This document shows positions 32,201 to 43,391 of a stretch of 64,000 nucleotides of DNA, one piece after another (within the stretch, counting starts at the first letter, position 1; every line of letters begins with the position of its first letter). The translations under genes were made by a program, and so were the position numbers. The notes under the pieces were generated by a model. That model was not told the DNA's origin, searched no databases, and saw only the letters and a list, made by a program, of their open reading frames with translations. Source of the DNA: Ochromonas danica (Eukaryota > Sar > Chrysophyceae > Chromulinales > Chromulinaceae). The stretch is taken from NCBI GenBank assembly GCA_015146655.1, contig VKHL01000122.1, forward strand, positions 1 through 64,000, in the 5' to 3' direction.

Positions 32201-32551
32201 CGGAGATCAGCGGACGCTCGAGGTAAGGAACAGATGGAAAACGCTGATAGTAGTGAAAACGACGACCGCGACGATGATCGAGAAGTTGTCTCTCAAGAGT
32301 CTGTCATCTCTAAAGAAGATTCTTCTCCCTTAGAAACTCTAACATTTGTCCCCTCCGCCGTGGAGGATGACCGCCAGCTGATTTTTGAGGACTGTGTGCT
32401 CTTTGATGAGGAGATGTTTATGGATCTTAAGGCAGCTCAGTCATTGTTACATCCAATCCATTCAGGCCACCGACTGCGATTCGCCGATGACTTTTTGAAA
32501 GCATTCTTGCGCGCACAGTGTCTTGCCAATTTCCTCAGTCTACCTTCTTGA
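29246..32551 (+). CDS. PDZ-DENN domain protein, 1101 aa
   Basis: One uninterrupted exon. Seen: an N-terminal PDZ-like fold (LGVNLRPILGYRGAYVDSF at about 12-30, LQIGDVLISIGSLHV at about 47-61); two stretches that resemble RGS helices (LKEMIKSPLNRIWVKKYLRHH, about 101-121; LQEILQCEMTTFFLYIFLSRY, about 275-295), weak; and a cDENN core at about 730-860 (LLEARIIILVSD, PLQWQHIYAPTIP, LACPAPYLLGT, VVVDLTE). A dDENN part near 1045-1098 ends it (LRFADDFLKAFLRAQCLANFL). Low-complexity Asp/Asn/Gly/Ser runs lie at 190-220. Known: DENN proteins are exchange factors for Rab GTPases. Inferred: a PDZ-recruited Rab activator. Confidence 0.75.
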   Translation: MLIELILENEGLGVNLRPILGYRGAYVDSFYRSQYNEILPAERSGTLQIGDVLISIGSLHVLEESIETIQMLLRKMARPLILIFLRSLLLPDSTSSSSKFTLKEMIKSPLNRIWVKKYLRHHRFYHQDQEEWRVFSRLQELSLALTITAPHYQGTKQHHQLGLGRLITSLRGEVSELVSPYLFPLPASLMRLDNNNDNDNENDGGGGGGSSSSSSSSSNDPEDDPVHTLLTILESTCEVLLKRGIENVLEGFLSSDMCHRMYAFYYRSPTFQFLSLQEILQCEMTTFFLYIFLSRYHHHYRLHNWCLDQWPRSSLDEEQRQVGTISLYAYNRVLFSSDLSLCLLIKILSEMLKFGLVNKFYQSELYQLLILSLGPYPQASADLPVSGGSLTLPNMSDKATIAQKLAGASSLLLRYLPKHCSLHFITSPSLHCPPPPACQLLSTHKDVLLSTCFDLTFEGQKISHWNGLEWNLENSLTKIDDKDHDNTDGSDMLSLVRERLGNLVEDFLTYLNTQKEYGSLCAHLFYLVLQYKGQIYTSCVALQQTTTTGLNELKTAVDSLLSEPESSSAKPCKSDADLPSVVTTSSTPPVSSDISWTDHLKTTAMNGSQQFIQSFALRAAKGIQNFSPYNLPFPLSWKTEATEGASSSSTEQIEPNFSNAMQGKGNRFADGVKTHFKGSIVLVPSVSCDIEGIDSSGLITNQHSLDSLRVLATRQFNPSSSSSSSAVAFSEDIRGSMTWEVVLDFLRPFDLHILLHAVLLEARIIILVSDVVDLNLSFLLSNFLQETIQPLQWQHIYAPTIPLITAAQLLACPAPYLLGTTKETFATFLRDLPRGQCIEDAVVVDLTEASSSVSFLGLNKLTAAMTALQCNKDRINVPWLVKKLQEVLEPHLCSWRKLYQVSNVHDDSSGESTVSSSVSSSDLEDLTSRFPMHLLLRPAANVDISGTRVKRVLNICQHYVQCLLSGIRHCCYPGQLPTTIRRNGHRRSADARGKEQMENADSSENDDRDDDREVVSQESVISKEDSSPLETLTFVPSAVEDDRQLIFEDCVLFDEEMFMDLKAAQSLLHPIHSGHRLRFADDFLKAFLRAQCLANFLSLPS

Positions 32552-32725
32552 TCGAAGAAAAGCAATTCTAGGAGCCAATCGTTTTCCTTTGGGAAGCTAC
32601 AGCGAAGGTTTGGAAGAAAACAAGCAACATCAGAGTTAAAGTATTTGTTGTGATAAAGCGAGGTGCTACTTTGTTTATCGTGCTTCGTGAATTAGGTGTA
32701 TTAAAAGCTAACTCAAACAGTTCCA

Positions 32726-35700
32726 CTACTCCATTCTGCGACACAAGCGCTCTATGAGATAAGCTAAACCAGTGTTGGCAGCAAGGATACCCAGGAAGTA
32801 GATCTGAAAGTCTCTGGTGGGCAAGCTCACAAGTTGGAGAAGGTCGTTCAAAGGCTCAAATTGCCCTCCCACAACAATCAACAAGGCTGCATAGACAGCC
32901 TGCAGTAGCCACCAGAAGTACTTGTTACTACGAAGGTCTTCCATATAAGGGGGTCCTCGATAGTTCACCCAGAAATTGTTCACTTGCATGAGGTTAGACA
33001 AGACAAACATTGCTGTATTAACCAAATTAGGACTAAATTTCCCATCAGGAAGCAGGTGGTGATCAAGATCAGGATGAGCATAAGCTTCACAGAGCTGCAT
33101 GGTAACCCACATACTCAGCAGGTGAGTAACAAACTGACCCAAGATTGACCAGGTGACAGCCTGGCTAAACACAGAGGAAGGTGGGCGACAATCTGAGATA
33201 TCTAACAAGGGCTTAGCTTGAGATAAAAAGAAGAACAAAGTTGCTACTACTAATCCAGAACAGGTCATTTGAGTATCACCTTGTTTTAATCCCTTAAGAT
33301 AGAGGGAAGACATCATGAAAGCAGATGCCAAACAATTCAAAGCCAACACTTTATAGACTTGGATAGTAGTGACCAAGGTACATCGGCCTTGACGAATAAT
33401 GGTCAAAACACAATCAACAGAAGTTCTCTTTGATGTAAATGGGGAGGCGATCGAGGCATCACCAAGTTTAACTAAAGTTGGATCTTCTTCATGGGCCTTT
33501 AATTCCAACATAGCACGAGCCATACGATCTTTGGAACTCATCTTACTCTTTTTCTTTCCTTCTGTACCATTTGAAATAACAGCAGCTGCTGCTTGTTCAA
33601 CTTTGCTCTCTAATTTAGGGTTATTAACAATCGAAACTCCAACATGAGCAGCTTTAAGTGCTCCCACATCATTTGTTCCATCTCCACACATTAAGGAGAA
33701 GACACCAGATTCATTGTAAGACAAGACAATACGTTCTTTCTGTTGAGGTGAAACACGAGCAAAGATGGAGATATGAGGACAGACAGACTTTAAAGACTCT
33801 ACAGGCAGGAGATCCATGGCTGGACCAAAGACACAAAGCGTATGCTTCAATGCCAAGTTAGAGACTTCAGAGAGATTAAAGTCACGATCTTCTACATCTC
33901 TAACTGGTGATGAAAGCTCTGTTTCAGCATCAATTGTTCTCCAGACTAGACTTTTCCCATTCTTTTCAATACCTGTAAGGACAAGAACAGGCTTTTGTGT
34001 TTCTACCATAGCTAATCGACGTGCTACATTAGCTGCAGTATAAACACTATCACCCGTGATCATTATCGTCTTATGTTGAGAATATTGTAATTCTCTTATA
34101 ACACTCTTTGAATCAGCTTTCAAATCACAATCAAAGACAAGGAAACCTGCTAAATGAAGACCTTTCTCTGCTTCATTACGAACCATCTTCTGTGGATTTT
34201 CTTTGTTAAGTACAGGACGATAGGCAAGTGCTAATACTCGTTTACCAGATTTCATAAACTTACTATAGACAGTTGCATAATCTTTTGGAACAATCGCTAA
34301 GAAATCTTTTAACACTTCAGGAGCTCCTTTAGTGAAGACATAACTAATCTCACTATCTTGACCATCTTCTCTTTTCTGTGTTAAAGTAACAATCGAACTC
34401 ATACGTTTTAGTTCACTATTGAAAGGATAACGTTGACGAATCATTGCTTGTACTGCCATTTCATCATGATGTAGAGTATGTGGAGAGAATTGGTTATGAC
34501 GTTGTGACTGTGAGAGACCTTTAGATAAGAAAGTAAATCCAGAAGTAGTAAAAGCTGCAATCTCTAAAGGATCTCCCAATACTCCATTAGTATCCTTCTC
34601 ACTCAATGGTTGTTGTCCACCACGTAAATAGGCACGTTTATGAACTAAATCATGACAACAACCCATAATACATTTCACTAAATCTGTAGCACAATCTGTA
34701 TCAAGTAGATCACTATCCAATTCTTCTTCCTCTTTGTTATCATTATTACGGTCAGTGTTTTGTGGATGGAAAAGAGAGATTTCTTGAGGTGCTGCAACAC
34801 CTTTCAATACCATTTCATCCTTCGTTAGAGTACCTGTCTTATCAAAGCAAACAACATTCAACTTGCCAGCAAATGAGATACGGAATGGTTCCGTACAAAA
34901 CACCATACTTCTTACTAAAGCAGCTAATGAATTAGTAATAGCCAAACTTAATTCCATGGGAAGTTCAGGAGGAACAACAGAAGTGATAATCATAATACAA
35001 TGTAAAGCTAAGCGAAACTTGTTACGTTGACTATCTTGTAGACCAGCATATAATACCCAAGTAGCTGCAACTAAGGCAAAGAGAACAAGTACACCAATGA
35101 AGACAAACGTCTCTTTACTTGTTGCTGCAATACCTTCTGTAGCAAATAGAATCTTTCTCATTAACTCTCCTTGTGTTGTAGCAAATCCTGTTTTCACAAC
35201 AAGTGCAAGACAACCACCATCGGGTGGATCAGATACATTAGATAGTTTACTTGTTGTTGTTGTATTTCCTGCACTACCTTCAGTAGAAGGATTACTGTGT
35301 TGTTGTAAGAGAGTACCTCCTAATAAGGTATGACGACTCCATAAAGTAGTTTTAGTAAGATCAATTTCATTTCCTGGTTCACTAACTGCTGATAACATTG
35401 ATTCTTTCACTTTTGGTGTTGATTCTCCTGTTAACATGGCTTCATTTACTACACAGTTACCACGAATTAATAAGGCATCACATGGAATAACTTTGCCTTC
35501 TTCTGATGAAATAGATGGCTTTCCTGATGCTTCTGTAGCATAAACATCAATAGCAGGGTCTGAAGTTAATGAAATTAGATCACCAGGTACAATAGCATCT
35601 GATGAAATAACACACCATTTCTGATTACGATAAACACAGATTTGGAAACCTGGTCGTCTCATATTTCTTAACATTAATACATTATTTTGTCTTTGACTAC

Positions 35701-36493
35701 ACATGACACCTTCAAAGACTAATAACATCATTAATGTAAAGATTGAATAATACCAATAATCATCTAAACTCCATAAGAATAGACATAATACTTGGAAGAC
35801 AAAGAAAGGTGCTACCAGATGTTCCATATAGAGATCTAAGAAATGTGGGATAGGAATATGAAATTCATTTAATCCCCATCTTCTTAATGATAATGCAATA
35901 GCAATATTTTCTTGATGTCCTTGCCAATTCTGTAAATCACCTGCAGTGAAGTGTATAGGATAGGATAGACGATGAAAAGACGACTTTGTCTGTTGTTGTT
36001 GTTGTTGTTGTTGTGTAGTAGTAGGGGTGGTGTCATAGTAATAGGTGACTTCTTGATATTGAAAGAATTCAGAAGTTAAAGGAAATCCTTGTTGAAAGAT
36101 TGTCACTCTAGCATTAGGAGGGAGTTGTTGTACACGTAAGACAGGGACAAGACGATCTTTCCCAGCATTACGAGCAGCAATCACATGTACCCATTGAGCT
36201 GCTTGTAGACTATTCACTGAAGTTTTACCAAGAAAGGTACGGAAAGAAACTGAAGATTGTGCAAAGAGGAAGATTAATAAATGAAAGACTAATCCTAGAG
36301 GGACTAGAATTAATCCAAAGAGTTTCATAGTGACTATCTTGTTTTCATTATTATCGTCATTACTGTAATAGGCTGTTAGGAGACCAAAACTATAAATAAG
36401 AAGAAATGGCCAAACATCCCATCTAGAATACCAAGGAGATTCTCTGTATAGTTTAACCTCTTCAATGAGGCCATCTTGTACTGTAATCTTCAT
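32726..36493 (-). CDS. ATP13A1: P5A-type P-type ATPase (Spf1/ATP13A1)
   Basis: Single exon, 1255 residues, close to the family length. Seen: two N-terminal hydrophobic hairpins, LTGES near residue 354 (actuator loop), PPELPMELSLAI near 507 (the P5A signature in M4), DKTGTLT near 549 (phosphorylated Asp), KGAPE, MITGDS, and MCGDGTNDVGALK near 934-946, followed by six C-terminal membrane helices. Known: P5A ATPases sit in the ER membrane and remove mistargeted or misoriented transmembrane helices. All catalytic motifs are intact. It shares a 499 bp divergent region with RAD1. A Gln run near residue 163-170 is lineage-specific low complexity. Confidence 0.95.
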   Translation of the reverse strand: MKITVQDGLIEEVKLYRESPWYSRWDVWPFLLIYSFGLLTAYYSNDDNNENKIVTMKLFGLILVPLGLVFHLLIFLFAQSSVSFRTFLGKTSVNSLQAAQWVHVIAARNAGKDRLVPVLRVQQLPPNARVTIFQQGFPLTSEFFQYQEVTYYYDTTPTTTQQQQQQQQTKSSFHRLSYPIHFTAGDLQNWQGHQENIAIALSLRRWGLNEFHIPIPHFLDLYMEHLVAPFFVFQVLCLFLWSLDDYWYYSIFTLMMLLVFEGVMCSQRQNNVLMLRNMRRPGFQICVYRNQKWCVISSDAIVPGDLISLTSDPAIDVYATEASGKPSISSEEGKVIPCDALLIRGNCVVNEAMLTGESTPKVKESMLSAVSEPGNEIDLTKTTLWSRHTLLGGTLLQQHSNPSTEGSAGNTTTTSKLSNVSDPPDGGCLALVVKTGFATTQGELMRKILFATEGIAATSKETFVFIGVLVLFALVAATWVLYAGLQDSQRNKFRLALHCIMIITSVVPPELPMELSLAITNSLAALVRSMVFCTEPFRISFAGKLNVVCFDKTGTLTKDEMVLKGVAAPQEISLFHPQNTDRNNDNKEEEELDSDLLDTDCATDLVKCIMGCCHDLVHKRAYLRGGQQPLSEKDTNGVLGDPLEIAAFTTSGFTFLSKGLSQSQRHNQFSPHTLHHDEMAVQAMIRQRYPFNSELKRMSSIVTLTQKREDGQDSEISYVFTKGAPEVLKDFLAIVPKDYATVYSKFMKSGKRVLALAYRPVLNKENPQKMVRNEAEKGLHLAGFLVFDCDLKADSKSVIRELQYSQHKTIMITGDSVYTAANVARRLAMVETQKPVLVLTGIEKNGKSLVWRTIDAETELSSPVRDVEDRDFNLSEVSNLALKHTLCVFGPAMDLLPVESLKSVCPHISIFARVSPQQKERIVLSYNESGVFSLMCGDGTNDVGALKAAHVGVSIVNNPKLESKVEQAAAAVISNGTEGKKKSKMSSKDRMARAMLELKAHEEDPTLVKLGDASIASPFTSKRTSVDCVLTIIRQGRCTLVTTIQVYKVLALNCLASAFMMSSLYLKGLKQGDTQMTCSGLVVATLFFFLSQAKPLLDISDCRPPSSVFSQAVTWSILGQFVTHLLSMWVTMQLCEAYAHPDLDHHLLPDGKFSPNLVNTAMFVLSNLMQVNNFWVNYRGPPYMEDLRSNKYFWWLLQAVYAALLIVVGGQFEPLNDLLQLVSLPTRDFQIYFLGILAANTGLAYLIERLCRRME

Positions 36494-36992
36494 GACTGAC
36501 TGACTGATTGACTGACTGACTAACAGACTGACTTCTTGTATTGGAAGATAATGTGATGTGATGTGATGTGACTTGATATGTCTGGATGTGTCTTCTTCTT
36601 CTTCTTCTTGTGGTCTGCCTCTCGTCAGCAGCTGCTGCCTTCTCTCTTAAGTTAACCCTCAGACTTTGTTAAGTTAAGTTAAGTTAAGTTAAGTTAAGTT
36701 AAGTTAAGTTAAGTTAATGGGGTCGATGGTTTAGAGTAATTCCCTTATGACAGAGTTGAGTTGTGTTGAAAACTGAAAAGCTCGGAGCTGCAAAGTGACT
36801 GAAGAAAGGATATTCGCCACACTGGGTCCAGTTCACTCACTCAGTCAGTCACTCAGTCAGTCACTCAGTCACTCACTCAGTCAATCAGAGTCAATTTGCC
36901 CTTGTAGAGAGAACAACAGAGGAGCAGAAACAACAACTAACAACCGAAATAGAGAGAGACACACACAGAGAGACTTAGAGAGAGAGAGAGAG
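36494..36992. promoter_or_regulatory. Divergent P5A/RAD1 promoter rich in short repeats
   Basis: Contains an ACTG-type array (about 36,494-36,530), a GTGAT array (about 36,548-36,570), a CTT array (about 36,594-36,608), TTAACTTAAGAGA read on the minus strand (36,643-36,655), nine AAGTT units (36,671-36,715), a CAGT/CACT array (about 36,836-36,890) and a GA array just before the RAD1 ATG. The AAGTT array is a run of the TTAAGTTAA motif. Confidence 0.5.
36671..36715. repeat. (AAGTT)9 tandem array
   Basis: Nine perfect units of AAGTT, which overlap to form eight TTAAGTTAA words, in the divergent promoter of the P5A and RAD1 genes. Confidence 0.9.
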
Positions 36993-38410
36993 ATGGTCAA
37001 GTTCTCCTGTAGAATCAAATCCAAGCTATTGAATCAATTGCTAACTTGTTTTGGTGCGGATATTCGTAAAGATCGAGTTTGTAGTATAGAAGTCTCACCT
37101 GCAGGTTAGTGTCTCATCTCTTTCCTTAGGATACCTGCTGCCTGCTACCACCACCTGCCTACAAAGAACAGACAATAATGAAATAAATCTAATGTCTTGC
37201 CTGGCTGTGTGTTAAAGGAATGACTCTAGTCCTCTTAGGCAATACAAAGTCCTCTCAGGTGAGATTAGTATATGAAGATGGTCATCATCAGCTACTCGTT
37301 GTTTGATATCTCTTCTGTTCTTAACTTACTCTAGAGTCAATTAAACATGCCACACAGTCTCTTTGAAAACTATAGTCTACAAGATGCAGAGTCTCTACGA
37401 ATGCTAACTGATCTCGGTTTGCTTACTGAGTGCTCAAAGTTAATAACCAATCCAGACATTGCCACTGCTACTCTATCATATTCAGTAAGTCAGTAATTAG
37501 AACCCTTTCTCAGTGAATGGAATGTGGTAATGTCTGCTGTACTCATTTTAACAATACAGGCAGAAAAAGCTTTACTAGTGTTGTCACTAGAGGAGTCAAG
37601 TATTTTAACTGTATGTGAGATCAACTGCTTGGAGGATGACAACAATAATGAGGTTAGTGATCGATTAGAAAACTGTATATCTGGTTTGGCATTCATTTCT
37701 TGGTCTTTATTATCATTTGTGTGAAGGTTGAGGAGTCTATTCTAGAAGCATTTAGAAGTTGTGTGGAGGTTTGTCAAGTTATCGTCAAATCTGAGCTGCT
37801 GTGTGACTCCATCGAAGGTATTGCTCAATAGGTTTGCTTTGATTGTTAATGGTCTTAATATTCCTGTGTATGATTTAAGAGATGGTGGGGACGGTTAGCT
37901 TGACATCGGTACAGTTCGAAGTCACTCCATCTACTCTTAAGGTGAGACACTCTGTGGTGGTGGATGCTTATTTAACTCGCATCCAATGTATTGTTATTGA
38001 ATCAGATTTTAGCTAAAGGAAGTACAGGGTCCAGTGACATCCTAATAACAAAGCAAGTACTCTCCAATCTTGAATTGTTTCTTTCTTTTGGTTCGTAAAT
38101 TAACAAGCAACTTGAACTTCTTGCAGACAATTAGATGGAGTGGTCGCATTTCGTTGTGATACGCTGCAAATGCGGTACAGTTATTTGGTCGGTTCGTTTC
38201 TTTTGGGAATAAAGGCCTTGTCGCTTTCCCACGAAGTTTGTTTCCGTCTCAACGCTCAAGGCATAATGTACATTCAACATCAGGTTGGTATCTTCTGTGC
38301 TAAGTTACAAATTGAAAGCGTTAACTCCAATCGATTTATTTTAGATCATAACTGACGATGGAGGAGAGGCCTATCTAAACTTCCTCATGGTCCCTTTAGA
38401 GGAAGACTAA
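36993..38410 (+). CDS. RAD1: Checkpoint clamp subunit RAD1
   Basis: Nine small exons (36,993-37,104; 37,218-37,258; 37,335-37,484; 37,560-37,652; 37,727-37,817; 37,880-37,941; 38,006-38,052; 38,127-38,283; 38,345-38,410) join in frame to 272 residues, against about 280 in animals. Seen: a PCNA-like pattern with FSCRIKSKLLNQLLTCF at the start and, at the end, KALSLSHEVCFRLNAQGIMYIQHQ then LNFLMVPLEED, matching the C-terminal half of RAD1 proteins. Known: RAD1 forms the 9-1-1 ring with RAD9 and HUS1 and activates ATR at damaged DNA. The seventh intron starts GCAAGT, a GC-AG intron, since only that donor keeps frame. It is the most intron-rich gene of the window. Confidence 0.8.
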
Positions 38411-38647
38411 AACGTGTTGAGGAGGGGCATGAGTCTGTAAAATTACTCGGGAATTAAGCGAAACTAGCCAAAACATATGAAGTGCTCAAAGATGCCCCTC
38501 TAGTTGATCACCCACAAGAGCTATCTCAATCATAGAAATAGGCTAATTATCAGCTACCACACTATAATGCATCATTTACACAAAAAGAAGAGGGGATGAT
38601 CTAAATTTATATACAATACATCATAACACCAAATTAATGATTCACGA

Positions 38648-40429
38648 TTATGAAGACGATCCATCTACGTAATCGACATAGTCTGACCATTCCACGGACG
38701 GTGAATTGAAAGGATCACTGACCCTTTTCATGGGATTGTGCACAACTGGACTTGCAGGCTCCAGTCGTTCTTTGACATCTTCACTTTGACTAATCACACC
38801 TGCTATACCTTCAGAGGAGCTTGAAGGACTAGATGCCTTCATCATGGACTGAGGTATAACAGGACTGACGATGGGTGTGGGGACATTCAATATCTGCTTG
38901 GATTTGATACGTAATGGCAGTCGACCAATAGCACTTTTACTCGGTTGATCTTCATAGCTCTTCATTTGAAGTTTTTCGCTGCCCGACAAGCTATGAATGC
39001 TACCTTCTCCGCCACTCTCAATGTCCATCGTACTCATCTCAAGAGACTTCTCTTCTGGGATGGTATCAAGATCAAGTACACCACCACAGTCTCTTTCATT
39101 GTCATGGAAAGGAGCTGTTACCATGTCATCAAAAGATTGATCATGCGATAGAAATGAATCATCTTCATTGATCACAGAATGTTGAGAAGAGTTGTTGGAG
39201 GAATTTCCACCATACATATCCCTTCGTATACGTGCAGTGATAGGATTGCTACCACGTAATAAGGCATTAAAGGATTTCTTTTGACTTCTTCCACGATACC
39301 GTTCAGACATTTCTCTAGCTACACGGCTGAGATTACCAGTCATATGAGTGGGTACATGGATAGTAGAAGGCACTTCTTGTTGACAGTTTTGTAAAGCATA
39401 ATCACGATAGTCAGGGTTGAAATTATGATAGATATTCTGTACCACATCACGCAATGTGAAAACTTCTTTAGCATTTTGAAGTACTCTACGATGTGGTATT
39501 CCACCATTAAATTCTTGAATAGGAAAAGCTAACATGAATGCTAAAGAAAAGAAAACCATCTCCAAACATAACAAAAAGTTATTCCATTCTACCGCTGTAC
39601 CAGGTCGACTCAAAGTGAAACGAAGAATTACACTTTGATAAAAGGTTGCAAAGATGATCATCTTCACCGTAGCAAACTTGGCCATGGGGCGGAATTGACT
39701 GATGACTTTTTCCAAAGCTAAATAGAGCACAGCTAAACAATAGAGTGCCCATGCATAGGAGATATTATAGATCAGCATTTGTGTGATCTGCCAACCACGT
39801 GCATTATAGATTCCAGCAGCAAGAAAGATAATATCTAGTAAGGCCATTATTGGCTTGGTAATGATAAATTGCAAAACTCCACGATGACAAAATCGAAGCA
39901 ATCTGTAAATAAATAGATTATCATTTAGACCAAATCAACAAGTAACAAAACACAGTTGGGGTAAGAGATAAGAGGTAGAGACTTACTTGGCACTGCGATG
40001 GCGAGGTTTCAAACAACAGAGTGGAAAAGGCATTTTCATCATTCCATCATTCTCTATGGCATAGACACAATCTGTTTCTCCTCCACCATATTCCAAAATT
40101 AAATTAAAAAACGCATAAATTACAATTGCTTCATAGATATCACGTATAGTTTCTGCATAGACAGCATAGGGACCAACAAATAAAGCAATAGTTGATGAGA
40201 AAGCATAAACAGGACACGTTAAAATAATTCGTATCACATAAATCTGTATTTGTGGCATTGTAAATTGTCTTAAATGTCTGTAGACATGGGAGAAGCTGAA
40301 AAATACAGCACAACAACAAAAAACCAAGGCTGTATATTGTGCTTGAGAAGATTTTATCCAATCTGCATCATGGAATATATGTGCTACTTGATCAAATCCA
40401 TTCCCCAAAGCTTCCCAGACACCATCCAT
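38648..40429 (-). CDS. TMEM184/organic solute transporter alpha-like membrane protein
   Basis: Exons 40,429-39,987 and 39,902-38,648 (84 bp GT-AG intron) give 565 residues. The start is the ATG of MDGVWEALG; the frame upstream has only a GTG. Seen: seven hydrophobic helices within the first 300 residues, PQIQIYVIRIILTCPVYAFSS and IRDIYEAIVIYAFFNLILEYGGGE, which match the core of the DUF300/TMEM184 family, then GRSQKKSFNALLRG and a long Ser/Asp-rich tail to the C-terminus. Known: relatives act in vacuolar or endosomal membranes and solute export. The tail (from about 340) is probably cytosolic and phosphorylated. Function in this alga is unknown. Confidence 0.82.
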
Positions 40430-40672
40430 TTCTTCCCTTTCTTTCTGATATTTCTTTGTTTTTATCACTCTTTTTCACTCTATCCTTCTTTTTTCACCAG
40501 AACCACAAAAGGGAAGAAGAAGAAAAAGAAGAGTTAGAGTTGGAGTTAGAGTGAGAATAACAATGACACAGAGAGAGGAAGAGAGAAGTAGAAAGTCCTA
40601 TAAACGAATGAATATTGTTGACCAGCACAGAGCAGCACAGCACAGCTCAAGACAGAGGCAATAGAGGGGGGA

Positions 40673-40991
<319 letters not shown>

Positions 40992-41624
40992 AAAACGCAA
41001 ACCACACCAACTCAAACCAAACCAAAAAGCAAGTCAAAGTGTGGAGGAGTTGCGCCAAAAGAGATCATCCGTCAATCAAAGGAGAGAAGAACAAGGAGAA
41101 GAGTATTTCCTATTGGCGGTACTATCTTATAGTAATTGTTGTGGTAGTCATAGTGGTAATAATAGTAGTATTAGTGGTGATAGCTTGAACGAGTTTTATT
41201 TCCTATTGATAATAAAACAACAGGTCATCAGCTTTTCTCTTCTCTTCACTACTAATTATCATCACACAGATTAGAGGAAAACTACTCTACTACAACGAGA
41301 GAGAAAAAAATCAAAACAACATAATTATTTTCCTTTGTTGAAAATGAGAAAAAGTGTCTATAGAATAAATCAACAAGTCTATTCTTATTCTATTTCTTCT
41401 CATTGTGATTCTTATTATTGCTATTAGAAAAACGAAATCCCCCTCTCTACTCTCAACTGCCTCTCTCCCTGTGATTTATCAGCTAGTACACCTACAAGAG
41501 TCTTGTTTATCCTATTCCTTCTTACTCTATCTTATCTCAACCCTCTTTGTTCTGCTTTTGGTTTTACTCATTACTACTACTACTACCACTACTACCTCTA
41601 CTGCTATATCTGATTATTAAATCA

Positions 41625-43391
41625 ATGTCATCCACCATTCAAGTTGTTCATTCTTCATCTTCCAAGGAATTGAGGCGAATCTCTGGTCTTCATCCTCCCT
41701 ACTCCTATTCCTGTCTACTCACCTTATTTGCTTACCTCCTCACCACAGCCTTGCACTACTTTTTACTATTTGGTGGTGTAGAGGGCGAAGTGGTGAAGTA
41801 TATACTAGTCGCTGCCTCAGTATTGACCACCGCAGTGATTGTGATTACTTGGATCTATACTGTCCAATGTGATCCCATCGTTGAAGGCAATGAGATCTCA
41901 CCTTCCTTCAGTTGTTTTGGCCATCCGGTAATCAAGACAACACGGTATTGTCCCGATTGTCGGAAGACTGTCTTCGAGATGGACCATCATTGTAGCTATT
42001 TGAATAACTGTATTGGTGGCAAGAACTATCGCTCTTTCTTTATCCTTGTCATTAGCGCAACCTTACAAATGATCGAGTCCATCGTTATTGATATCCTACT
42101 GCTGAGCTATTCTCGTGATTTTAATTGCTTAGAAAGGTAATGGTATACTTCTAATCTGCTACTCTTATGGCACTTCTTCTAATCTGTTACACTTCACAGG
42201 GCGTTGAGAAGTCAGCGTGTTGTGTTTATAACCTGGATTGTTATTATCATTCATTTGGCGGTAAGCACTTGCACAAGATCAAATTAACTCTTGTTCTGGG
42301 TCTGGTTGACTAATGGCTTCTTCTTGTATTGAATCAAATAATAGTTATCAATCGCTCAAGCTGTCATGTTCCTCACTCTGACTCTGTTCCATTCCTATCT
42401 ATGCTGTTGTAAATACTCGGGAACATTTGATTGGTTGATCGATCGAAAGAATGGAATGTAAGTGACAATTTGATAGCTGTTTAGACCATAATGTTGACAT
42501 CTAGTCTATGGTGGTTTTGTTGTCAGGTATCGACGGCGACATCCCTATGGTGTGGGCGAAGACTCAACTTCCAGCAGCAAGCATCCAGATGCCATCTTAG
42601 CTGATTTGAGACAAAAGGAACGAGAAGAGTTTGAGAGGACACTCTTTACAGGAAAGAAGAATATTAATGATAGCTTTCGCAGCAATGCCAGCCAAGTTAG
42701 TGATCGTCCATTCGAGGTTTTGTCACGAATGATGTCTGGTCCATCCTATCAATGGGATGATATAGAATCCAGTCGTGGTAATAAGAGTATGGGTTCTGAT
42801 CCTTCCTCGCGACCTCATTCTCCTTTCCATCATTCAAATAGTAAATCAGGTCGGGAGATCAGCTCAAATGTTCGTAATGACCAGCCAGTAGAAGTGGGTG
42901 GGTATAATCCTACCACACGATTGGCGACTACTGGTAGAAGTGCATCAGGTATTCCAATCATCAGGGTAGATAGTAACAGAGAGAGTTCTAATAGTTCTTA
43001 CCATCCTATGGAAGGTGAGAAAGAAGATGGTAGTGAAGGAGAAGATGATGATACAGCTCATCAGACAAGTAGTGATGGAGAAACGGAACAAATTCAAAAT
43101 AAAAGGAAAATCAAGAAATCTGATCTTCTTCTTAAGAGAACATTAACGAAAGGAACTAAGGTCATTCCTTTATCCAGTAATACTTCAGAAGAAGATGAAG
43201 CCACATTCAGTAATCCTGACCTTATCTATGGTACAGTAGCAGTGGATAGAAGAGATGTTACTAACCGAGCATCAGTGACAATGAACTATTTCTTAAATAC
43301 AACTACTCCCCCATCCAAACCAAAAAAGGATGAGTTTGTCCATGATCATAACTATGATAGTGATAATAGCGAGAATCATGGGAATAGTTGA
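41625..43391 (+). CDS. DHHC palmitoyltransferase
   Basis: Exons 41,625-42,136, 42,200-42,260, 42,345-42,457 and 42,527-43,391 give 516 residues. Seen: two membrane helices at about 25-75, a Cys-rich domain with CPDCRKTVFEMDHHCSYLNN (DHHC at about 118-121) and CIGGKNYRSFF, then two more helices, a typical four-helix layout. The C-terminal half (about 220-516) is hydrophilic, Ser/Asp-rich and disordered. Known: DHHC enzymes attach palmitate to cytosolic cysteines. All catalytic residues are present. The start is the first ATG after a pyrimidine-rich leader. Confidence 0.9.

Noticed and set aside
36494-36890. ACTG and CAGT arrays as a CRISPR-like array
   Set aside because: They are simple tandem repeats with no spacers, and the organism is a eukaryote.
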